From NCBI RefSeq assembly GCF_019175385.1, contig NC_083344.1, positions 9,204,725 through 9,268,724 of the forward strand: 64,000 bases of DNA, in the 5' to 3' direction. Below are positions 46,844 through 55,330 of this stretch, piece by piece; the first letter of the stretch is position 1; each line of letters opens with the position of its first letter. Made by a program: the position numbers and the translations under genes. This DNA is from Lycium barbarum. Taxonomy: Eukaryota; Streptophyta; Magnoliopsida; Solanales; Solanaceae. The notes beneath the pieces were generated by a model, which was not told the DNA's origin, did no database searches, and was given only the letters and a program-made list of their open reading frames with translations.

Positions 46844-47339
46844 TGGTTACCATGAGTGAAATAATAATAAAATATAATATTAGGTATTACCAAATAATAT
46901 ACAAATGAATATTCCATCCATGATACCTCTTTCGGACCCAAGGATAGTGTCTTGGTTGAAACTCCATGACAGTGTCCTCGATTACGATCAAGCCTTGCTG
47001 CTACAAGTTGAAATTCTAGGCGCTATACCTTTTTTGAACTCAACGATAATCTACACAAAATAATGTGAAAACCGTATAGTCTTAGAACTACACATTTTAA
47101 ACTCCACAAATAATTCATAGGATTTGAACCGATAAATATTCAAACTTCAATAATTGTATGGAGCTTTTCTGTATTTTAGCGAGGGATAACTTCACCCATA
47201 TTTTTTTCTTGTTTAAAGAGTAGCTAAATAAATACTGCTGAAATAGTGACTAAAGTTTGATTACCGAGGTTTACAATGGCCATCTACCAATTTTACTCTA
47301 TAATAAGTAGAGCCAAGCCCAAAAAGATACATAAATGAA

Positions 47340-47788
47340 TGGGCAATTTGCAGTATTGCTCTCCATACGGACTTGGTCTTTTTAACTTTTTCCCCTCAAT
47401 TCGCCGGACTTTAATTTTTATACTTCACTTAAAAAGGTAACCAAAAATATCCTGAGGTTCTGGATTCAAAATCCAGCAGAATTGAAAATAATAATAATTT
47501 CGCAAGGCATAGAACATATGCCTATTCAGGTGAAATTACATAGAACCTATGCCGGAGACGGCAGATTTTGCCTTGTGAGGCAAACTCTCCGACAGACTTT
47601 TAGTTATGCCTTAAGGCAAAGTCTGCCGCATAAGGCAGACTCTTTGCAAAAATATTACCTTGCGAAATTATTATTTTTTGACTGAGCGGAGGTTCGAACC
47701 CAGAATCTCAAGGTATTTTCAACCACCTTTTTAAGTGAAAGACAAACACTAAAGACCACCCCAAAAGAAGGGCAATCCGCTCAAGAAA
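47340..47788. mobile_element. Family M MULE-type MITE with 11-bp target duplication
   Basis: The flanking duplication ACATAAATGAA is perfect (47329-47339, 47789-47799), and copy A shows the single-copy empty site at about 28525. The ends GGGCAATTTGCAGTATTGC and GGGCAATCCGCTC are long imperfect inverted repeats. The centre is a palindrome of GCCTTAAGGC and AAGGCAGACT motifs. Confidence 0.88.
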
Positions 47789-47854
47789 ACATAAATGAAC
47801 AAATAAAAATAAAATTGAAAATTGAAAATTGTGACTACAAATCGGAAGAAATGT

Positions 47855-48128
47855 ACTCCCTCTGTTTATTGTTACTTACCTAGTATAAAAATAGATATTC
47901 ATTTTTATTTGTCCAATTTGAAAATCAAGAGATTATCATTTCATACCTATTTATTTTTATCATTAAGTTGAAAACTTCAAGGAATAGTTAGTGATTGCTC
48001 AACTTTTAAAGTATGTTTGATTGATATTAATATTTAGATGATTTATAATAATTAAAGTGATATTAAATTGTTATTTATTTAATTGCTCGTTAAGTAAAAC
48101 ATGGACAAGTAGAATTGGAAGGAGGGAC
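47855..48128. mobile_element. Stowaway-type MITE shared by both copies (B)
   Basis: It starts CTCCCTCTGTTTATTGTTAC after TA and ends GGACAAGTAGAATTGGAAGGAGGGAC before TA, in two parts: GGACAAGTAGAATTG and GAAGGAGGGAC. Orthologous to 28584-28867. Confidence 0.82.
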
Positions 48129-48341
48129 TAGCATTTACTCCCTCCGTCCATTTTTACTACACGAGCTAAGTAACCTAATGATTGAAATCAATAAAATACA
48201 CTTTAAAAGTTGTGCATCCACTAAAAAATTTATTGAACTTGTAAATTCAATAATTAATAATAAGAGTAAAATATGTATTCAATGTAAATATTTCTTGATT
48301 TTCAAAACTGAACAAATAAAAATGGATAATCATATTTAGGC

Positions 48342-49276
48342 CTCATTTATTTGCACTTAATGGAGGTCTGAATCTGAATGGTTTAGACCTTAAACTATTA
48401 AGTGGATTTGTCTACGTCTAGATATAACCACTTATTTGGTCTAAATAGGTCTTAATCACTGAGATCTTGAATAAAATCTAAGTATCATTAAGAGATATTT
48501 TGTATGGATAATTTTTACCACTGGCTCCACCCTACCCCACTACCACGGATCCAGAATTTTAACTCAGGGGGTTCGAAAAAAATAACAAAAACTAAATATA
48601 AAAAATAATGTTGTTGATGAGAATCAAACCTATAGCACTAGAGACAATTTTGAATACCCTAAACCACTTGAGCTAACCTTTTACATTTATTGAGGGTGTT
48701 CAAAAGCTAATATATATACATAAACACAAAAAATATACCCGATATATACACTGTAAATTTTTGCCGAGGGTGTTCGGGTGAACACTCTCGGTTGGCTGTG
48801 CATTCGCCCCTGCTCTACCACCCACCCCCAACCTTGCCCCTCCCCCTCTCAACACCAACACCCAACCCCACCTACCCACCACCACCCAACTCCTACCCTA
48901 GCCCCACTATCCACCCACCTTACCCCTAACCACCCCCTCACCACCACGCACCCCCACACTAACCCCAGACCCACACACCACCACCACTCACACCCACCAC
49001 CACCCCCACAACCCTCCCTCCCCTGGAGAACATAAATGTTTCATTTTTTTGTCAAATAATATTTCTATTTTATTAAATTTGTATTTATTTTTTAATATTT
49101 TGTTACTTTTTTATTTAAATTATATATTTATTATTTTTAAAAAATATATTATGCACATTTAGATGTTGAAAAATAAATAGTCGTAATTATTCAATATTTA
49201 GATCTAGAGATAAAATTATAATCATTCAGATGTGCATTCAGATTCAGACGCCTTAATCTTAATGAAAACAAATGAG
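48342..49276. mobile_element. Nested hAT-like element with GGCCTCATTT ends
   Basis: The left end GGCCTCATTTATTTGCAC, with GTCTGAATCTGAATG about 25 bases in, is mirrored at the right by CATTCAGATTCAGAC and AAACAAATGAGGCC. The interior includes a GGATCC/GGGTGTTCA repeat (48545-48780) like that at 46645 and a CCACC-rich tract (48810-49025). No transposase. Confidence 0.72.
48810..49025. repeat. C-rich low-complexity tract
   Basis: Irregular CCACCC/CCCCA repeats. The 85-residue open frame across it is Pro/His/Thr-rich and compositional only. Confidence 0.9.
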
Positions 49277-49325
49277 GCCGACACGATAAGTCAAAATGTA
49301 AGGAGGGAGTAGCATTTATTTAGTT

Positions 49326-49638
49326 GGCGTTTGGCCATAAGAATTATTCACTTTATTTCGGAATTTTTTTCACTTTTTTCACTTTTCAATGTTTGGCCAT
49401 AAGAATTCCGAATACAACTTGAAATTGTATTTCGGAATACCAAAAACTCTAAAAACTTATTTTTCAAATCTTTTTATTTTTTTCACTTTTTTACAACTAT
49501 ATTTCACCAAAAATTATAATTTTAAAAATTATGACTAAACACAACTCCAACTCTAACTCCAATTCCAACTCTAATTCTAAAATTCCAAAAAAAAAACGTT
49601 TTTTTTTTTTTTTTTTGATATCTATGAACAAACGGGCC
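49326..49638. mobile_element. hAT-like MITE private to copy B
   Basis: It starts GGCGTTTGGCCATAAG and ends TATGAACAAACGGGCC, inverted ends of the same type as 30134/51557. At the matching place copy A reads GCATTTAATTTAACC without it. Confidence 0.7.
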
Positions 49639-49743
49639 TTTAACCTGATAAATATCTTGGTGTAGGCCTTACAAATGACTGGACCCAAAGCGAAGTTTCC
49701 TACAAGAAACCACAAGCTGTGCCTATATTTATCCACTACAAAA

Positions 49744-50924
49744 GGGAAAAGGGCCTGATTTACCCCTCTACTTTGGGAAAAGGTTCATATTTACCCCTCG
49801 TTATACTATCAGGCCATTTATACCCCTACCGTTACAATAGTTGAAATATTTGCCCCTATTTTTAACGGAGGGGTAAATATGAACCTTTTCCAAAGTAGAG
49901 GGGTAAATCAGGCCCTAAAAAATAAAACACCCTAAAGTTTCCAAACAAAACTTACTTCGGGTACCTTTTCAACCCCTAAAATGACTATCCGAACGTCTAC
50001 ATATCCTTGATGTATTGAGCCTACATTATTGTACGCAGAAAAAATATCAGGTTCTATATAAAATATTGACGTTTCGGAGTCTTGACACACCACTAATCAT
50101 TGGTCAAAGTATGAAAAAAAAAACTAATTTTTTTCAACCAAAACTTACTTCGGGTACCTTTTCAACCCCTAAAATGACGATCCGAACGTCTACGAATCCT
50201 TGATGTATTGAGCCTACATTATTGTACGCAGAAAAAAATATCAGGTTCTATATAAAATATTGACGTTTCGGAGTCTTGACACACCACTAATCATTGGTCA
50301 AAGTATGAATAAAAAACAAAAATTGGCCAACTTTATTTTTTGCAACACTTAGTGTTATTTTCCATACTTTGACTAATAATTAGTCGTGTGTCAAGGCTCC
50401 GAAACGTCAATATTTTATATAGAACCTGATATTTTTTTCTGCGTACAATAATGTAGGCTCAATACATCAAGGATTCGTAGACGTTCGGATCGTCATTTTA
50501 GGGGTTGAAAAGGTACCCGAAGTAAGTTTTGGTTGAAAAAATTTAGTTTTTTTTTCATACTTTGACCAATGATTAGTGGTGTGTCAAGACTCCGAAACGT
50601 CAATATTTTATATAGAACCTGATATTTTTTCTGCGTACAATAATGTAGGCTCAATACATCAAGGATATGTAGACGTTCGGATAGTCATTTTAGGGGTTGA
50701 AAAGGTACCCGAAGTAAGTTTTGTTTGGAAACTTTAGGGTGTTTTATTTTTTAGGGCCTGATTTACCCCTCTACTTTGGAAAAGGTTCATATTTACCCCT
50801 CCGTTAAAAATAGGGGCAAATATTTCAACTATTGTAACGGTAGGGGTATAAATGACCTGATAGTATAACGAGGGGTAAATATGAACCTTTTCCTAAAGTA
50901 GAGGGGTAAATCAGGCCCTTTTCC
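49744..50924. mobile_element. 1.18-kb near-perfect palindrome (foldback element) with 10-bp target duplication
   Basis: The left arm starts GGGAAAAGGGCCTGATTTAC and the right arm ends with its near-complement, with the centre near 50335. Landmarks pair across it: ACGTTCGGATAGTCATTTTA (50672) with its complement at 49980, and CCTGATAGTATAACGAG (50857) with its complement near 49800. Each arm holds two tandem ~190-bp units carrying TACTTCGGGTACC and ACGTTTCGGAGTCTTGAC. The duplication CACTACAAAA is perfect (49734-49743, 50925-50934) and single in copy A (about 29622). There is no coding content. Confidence 0.92.
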
Positions 50925-51039
50925 CACTACAAAATTATCTACATTCCACTTCTCTTTCTGCTACCAAATTGACTAAAAATCATCCAACTTGGAAGTTGGA
51001 ACCAATATCTTTTATAGATGTTATTTGAAGGGATCTAGA

Positions 51040-51275
51040 GAAAGCAATTGAAAAATTAGGGTTTCCATGGTTGTTTTCTCGAAAAATTATGCTTCTTCTA
51101 GCTGGTTTCTTGAAGAACTAGTCAAAATTCTCGATTGCAAAGAGAAGTTAAAGCAGATAATCGATCCTTCTCAAGTGCGAAAGAAAATTGGGTGTTTTGG
51201 TGAAGATTTGGGTATACAAAAGGAACGATTCTTTGGTGATTTGCAAAATGTTGCTGACATGTATGATTTATTAAC
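51040..51275 (+). pseudogene. TIR-domain fragment of a TIR-NBS-LRR gene (copy B)
   Basis: The frame from 51067 reads [40 protein letters not shown] and [14 protein letters not shown], then NVAD. Compared with copy A it lacks the IFYDV piece before DPSQV, a small in-frame deletion. Upstream, KAIEKLGF is out of frame. A SINE follows at the same residue as in copy A. Confidence 0.85.
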
Positions 51276-51385
51276 CTTGTGGTCGTGGGTTCGAGCCCCA
51301 CAGTGGGGCGCTTATTTGTTAAGTTTTTTCAGACCCCACTTGTGGGATCACACTGTGTGTAATTTGTTGTTGTTGTTGGGTATGA
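51258..51385 (+). mobile_element. TS-type SINE inside the TIR fragment (copy B)
   Basis: A B-box-like GGGTTCGAGCCCC, then CAGACCCCACTTGTGGGATC and a (TTG)4 tail. This copy keeps more of the 3' SINE pattern than copy A, which has an internal deletion. Confidence 0.72.
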
Positions 51386-51556
51386 TCTGTTGGTCCTTTC
51401 TAATTTGTGAAGCAAATGCATAAAAAACTCCTCTAAATGTAGTGGTAATTCGTATATTCTATAGCTTCAAATGTGCATATTTGAATGATTATAATGCTTA
51501 AATAATTTAAGGTTGTTAATAATGATAGTTAAGAGAGCAGGACCTAAAATTTTATG

Positions 51557-51826
51557 TAGGCGTTTGGCCACAGATTTCAATTATTTTCACTTTATTTGAA
51601 ATTTATGAAGTTGGAGTTATATTTGGTTATACGTTTTGCAAAGGAGAAAATATAACAATTCATTTGAAATTTATGAGGATGGAGTTGGAAAACAGGTTCG
51701 GAGCAATTTTCCAAGTTGGAATCCTACTCCAAGTTGGATTTGGAAATTTTATAACCAAACACTAATTTTGAAAAGTGAAAATTATTTTGGAAAAAAGTGA
51801 ATAATATCATGGCCAAACGAGTCCTA
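51557..51826. mobile_element. hAT-like MITE shared by both copies (B)
   Basis: Ends TAGGCGTTTGGCCACAG and CATGGCCAAACGAGTCCTA. Orthologous to 30134-30405. Confidence 0.75.
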
Positions 51827-51934
51827 AGTGTTTTTTTCTATAGTTTGTTAAGTGTTTGGCTCTTATTGTTAAGGTTCTTTTTTTCAAAATTAGTTATTAT
51901 TGTTGTTATAATGTTTCTTTTATTGTTAACAATT

Positions 51935-52369
51935 TGTAGGCATGGATCTGAATTTATCGGGAATATTATAGAACAAGTCCTACTAGAGGTGAACCAAACA
52001 CCTTTAGATATTGCTTGGTACCCAGTTGGAGTAGATACTCATGTCAAAGATATAGAGTTGTTATCGCAAAACGAAGGTGTTGATGAAGTTCACATGGTTG
52101 GTAAATTTGGCATTGGTGGAATAGGAAAAATAGCTTTGGCAAAGAGCATCAAATTATTCAAAGCAAGACTCGGGCCAAAGAAGGTTCTAATTGTTCTTGA
52201 TGACGTGGACCATAGAAGGCAATTAGAATCCTTAACAAGAGAAAGAAGTTGGTTCGGTTCGGGTAGTTTAATAATAATTACAACCCGAGACGAGTATTTG
52301 ATGTACGGGCTTAGAGCAGATGATGCCAATTCGAGGCTAGAAGAAGACCTAGGATCTAAAGAAATGTGA
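51935..52369 (+). pseudogene. NB-ARC remnant: altered P-loop fused to kinase-2/RNBS-B (copy B)
   Basis: The frame reads EFIGNIIEQVLLEVNQTPLD, VGVDTHVKDIELLSQNE and HMVGKFGIGGIGKIALAKSI, where Ile replaces the Thr of the Walker A GKT. It then jumps to KKVLIVLDDVDHRRQLESL (kinase 2) and SWFGSGSLIIITTRDEYLM (RNBS-B). About 60 residues normally between them are missing. The frame stays open from 51797, where a hydrophobic stretch from MITE and intron sequence is appended, and ends GSKEM. It is probably not functional, although it is the longest open TNL piece in the window. Confidence 0.82.
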
Positions 52370-52374
52370 GATTT

Positions 52375-52635
52375 GAAGGTAAGAAGAGCTACTTCTAGTC
52401 TGGGGTGCACAGTACCTCTCAAGGGACCTGACCAAGATGGATAGAGCAATTGATGGGATGTTCGAGTTTGGTCGATAGGGTATTTCACCAATATCTCAAC
52501 TTTCTTCGCGTGAAATTTCTCCGAAGGTGTTTTCACATTGTCAGAAAGGAGAGAGGGCAATGCTGGAGGTATATTAGTTCTTGGTAAGATTTTGAATCCG
52601 GCATCGCTCAATAAATACCTTTTTCCTCCCAATTC
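52375..52635. other. Filler of unknown origin in copy B NLR relic
   Basis: The minus strand stays open (52632-52376) but reads no domain I recognise after GGKRYLLSD. It may be more of the same donor as the adjacent CNL fragment or a separate insert. Confidence 0.4.
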
Positions 52636-52872
52636 ATCTCAGAGCTTCTTGGCTATTATATCCTTGGTTTGAAACTCAACTTTCCTCTTTGTCAATGATT
52701 CGAGGATCAGTTCAAAAAAGCTCTTAGTTTCGGACATTTCAGGTAGACACAAACAAACTCTCTTTTCAAAGTGTTGCCTGATCTGTTCATCATTGAAAAT
52801 TTTCTTAGCTATGGGAACGGTGCAAATTGGGTTGTTATCCAACCTCTCCGCAATCGTATCGGACACCCGCAC
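52600..52872 (-). pseudogene. CC-NBS-LRR NB-ARC fragment in antisense orientation
   Basis: The frame 52872-52639 reads IAKKIFNDEQIRQHFEKRVC, LCLPEMSETKSFFELILESL and TKRKVEFQTKDIIAKKL, continuing after a stop as ELGGKRYLL. This is the region between the P-loop and kinase 2 of a non-TIR (CNL) receptor of the type found in potato and tomato. The P-loop itself is replaced by unrelated residues. It lies opposite to the surrounding TNL relic. Confidence 0.7.
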
Positions 52873-52889
52873 CCGAATCCAAGCAATTT

Positions 52890-53030
52890 AGGTTGTTATT
52901 GGAAAATGAATGTGTAGATGAAGTTCACATGGCATTGGTGGAATAGGAAAAACAACTTTGGCAAAAGGTATCTCTAGAATTCTGTGATGTTCTACAAGGA
53001 AATAAGGTCTGTAAATTCTTTATCTTTATC
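52890..53030 (+). pseudogene. NB-ARC P-loop (copy B, second fragment)
   Basis: It reads LLLENECVDEVHM, then GIGGIGKTTLAKGISRI and CDVLQGNK. An 11-base loss before GIGG shifts the frame relative to copy A (31378-31505), its duplicate. Walker A GKT is intact. Confidence 0.8.
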
Positions 53031-53139
53031 TTGATTTTTTTTTTTAAAAAAAACGAATTTCATTTTTTATTTACTCCTCATTTCTGTTGTCACCACAAGA
53101 GTTCAATACATTTGTGCTTCTTCTCTCGTTAGTAAATTT

Positions 53140-54005
53140 TTTCTTATGGTCTGGTACTGCAGAGATGACAAAAAATGTGATTTTGCCTTTGGAACAGAAC
53201 TGCAGTAATCAAACAACTTTGGGCAATTGCTGACAAGAAGGACTGCACCGCCTGTAGATTAGGTGGGTGCATAGCTATTATTTGAAGAACGAATCAGTGG
53301 GACTCTTGCAACATCCCTGGTAATGCTACCTGGGTTATGAGAAAGATAATTGAGACTAGAAAGTTCATCCTCCAATCAACTTCTCTTCAGGGAGGCTTTC
53401 ATGCTAGGTTGGCATCTGCTGTCAAGGGGAATAAATTTTTAATCAAGAGTCTGTATGTCTCCCTGATTCCAATTCATCCAAGGTCCTATGGAAGTCCCTC
53501 ACACTACAACCAAGCATTCATCCAAGACATAATTTACTTGGTGGTTAGCAGTGCAGAGAAGGCTGGCAACAGGGGATAGATTGCTTAGATTTGGTATTCA
53601 TGTGCCCCCGAATTGTGTCTTTTGCAACTCTCCAGTTGAATCATTTGACCACCTATTCTTCTCATGTTCCGTCACTAAAGCACTATGGCAGAGACTACTA
53701 CTGTGGTTGGGCTTTCAAAGACGTATTGGTGACTGGCAAGAGGAAATACGAGGGGGGGGGGGGGGGGGGGGGGGGGAGAAAACTGGTAGAGGTGAGATCA
53801 TCTGCTGTGTATTTGCTATTGTGATTTCATCTAGCTGGAAAAAGAGAGGAATGGCATCAGGAGGGACCTGTTTACCCTCCATTGCTTTTGATAGGTGTAG
53901 TATTGATATCTAGATATGTAGTTAGGCTCCTTGTAAGAGAAACAGGTGGTCTGCCCTGTTTAGTTTTGCAACTGTTACTTTGGTATTAATAAAATCCTTT
54001 TATTT
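53140..54005 (+). pseudogene. LINE ORF2 C-terminal fragment (zf-RVT region), copy B
   Basis: Pieces read QRRLATGDRLLRFGIHVPPN, CVFCNSPVESFDHLFFSCSV and TKALWQRLLLWLGFQRRIGD. It is cleaner than copy A (the DRLL step is retained and no MITE is present). It is interrupted by the poly-G run at 53752-53776. Confidence 0.78.
53752..53776. repeat. 25-base poly-G run
   Basis: Homopolymer where copy A reads AAGAAAGGAAACTGG. It may be a biological expansion or an assembly artefact. Confidence 0.9.
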
Positions 54006-54109
54006 ACCAAAAATTTAATGTATTCTCTTTGTTGACCTTCAATTTGTATATAACATTTTTTTCTCTTATTTTCTGGGACTTAAACATGGTCTTAAGGCAC
54101 TTTTCATTT

Positions 54110-54845
54110 CGCTGAATTACAGGGTTTCAAAAAAGATAGAATTACTGAAGGTAGATCCCTGGGCATTAAAAGGTGCGAACATGAGGGGCAATGGATTTAG
54201 GAAAATGAAGAATCTTAGGGTGCTCAAAATCGACGAGTTACATATTAATGGAGATCTTGAGCTGTTGTCTAAAAGTATGTACCGCCGTATTTTCCACTTG
54301 AGAAACTTTTAATTCTACATATGCAAGGGAGTATATTTATCCAAGAACTTGGTTTTAATTTGCCGGTTTGTTACTTAATGTTACAATTTCATGCGTACTG
54401 TTATTGCAACTGACGGAAAGAAAATCTTACTATAAACTATATTTGGTTCACTTGTGGTGTTGCAAAAGTTTGAAGAAGTTGGATCTCTCTTGATTGCGAG
54501 CAACTCAGAAGAATGCCAAATCTTCAATGGTTCACGAAGTCTAGACTTTGTTGTTCAAGGCTGATGGAGATCCACAAGTCAATAGAAAATTTGGGCAGAC
54601 TAATTGATTTATGGATCTTCCGAGCAACATATGCCAGTTAAAATCCCTTGAATCCCTGGACATTAGGAGCTGCTCATCTGTACAAATGCTGCCAGCTGAC
54701 CTTGGAGACATGCGAAATCTACATAATCTTTTTGCACCTGATACGGGTATAAAACAATGGCCTGGATCATTCGAAATGCTAAGGGATCTTGAAGTTTTGG
54801 AGGTGCAAGATCATTATTTCGATAGTAATAATCTTACATCTTGAT
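54110..54845 (+). pseudogene. TNL pre-LRR and LRR remnant (copy B)
   Basis: It begins FQKRxxLLKVDPWALKGANM-like wording (54123-54180) and MKNLRVLKIDELHINGDLEL. After an intron-like gap LKKLDLS and EQLRRMPNLQWFTKSR appear near 54470-54540. The frame 54611-54841 is a clean LRR run: DLPSNICQLKSLESLDIRSC, VQMLPADLGDMRNLHNLFAP and MLRDLEVLEVQDHYF. Earlier frames are broken. It is the best preserved LRR in the window. Confidence 0.83.
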
Positions 54846-54849
54846 CTGA

Positions 54850-55330
54850 TGAATTGCAGATGTTAAGTATTTATCTCCAAAGCAATGGGAATCCAGATTG
54901 ATGAAACAATCAAGTAACAACTTCATCTCTCTCTGCTTCACTATGGAGACACATAAGGAGTATCAAGTTTTTAGAAATGATTATCTCGTGTTTGCAAGTT
55001 TGTCAATGTTCACTTTTCTAGTGGCGGGCAAGGCTTCTGCTGCTGTGCTATTGTCGATAAAGAGACAATTGTGTAATACCTGCTGCAAAAGTAGAACTGT
55101 CATGTGTAATCTACAGATTACTTACAAGAACCTTTTGATGGCCTGATGAATTCGCTATGTGCCCGTAACTCAAACACAAGGATTGTGATCCTCTGTCTTC
55201 ATTTCATTTTTAAAGTATCAATTTTGCAGATGACTTAGTCATGTATAACATATTTTCTAGAGTGTATTCCTATTGTTTAAGGGTAGTAGCTATTATGAGT
55301 TATGACTGAGGTACTTGTTCTTTGGCTACT
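54850..55330 (+). other. 3' flank of the TNL relic (copy B)
   Basis: It matches copy A 34200-34760 throughout. A short frame (54898-55146) spans it, but no domain is recognised. Confidence 0.6.

Larger units (their letters stand above)
48138..49309. mobile_element. DNA transposon (CTCCCTCCGTCC ends) with 9-bp target duplication, nested
   Basis: It starts CTCCCTCCGTCCATTTTTAC and ends AAAATGTAAGGAGGGAG. The perfect duplication TAGCATTTA (48129-48137, 49310-49318) is single in copy A (28872-28880). A second element (48342-49276) with GGCCTCATTT ends is nested inside it, along with a C-rich stretch. Confidence 0.8.

Noticed and set aside
48778..49035. 85-codon Pro/Thr/His-rich frame as a cell-wall protein
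   Set aside because: Lies wholly in a C-rich tract within a nested transposon and lacks a signal peptide or regular motif.
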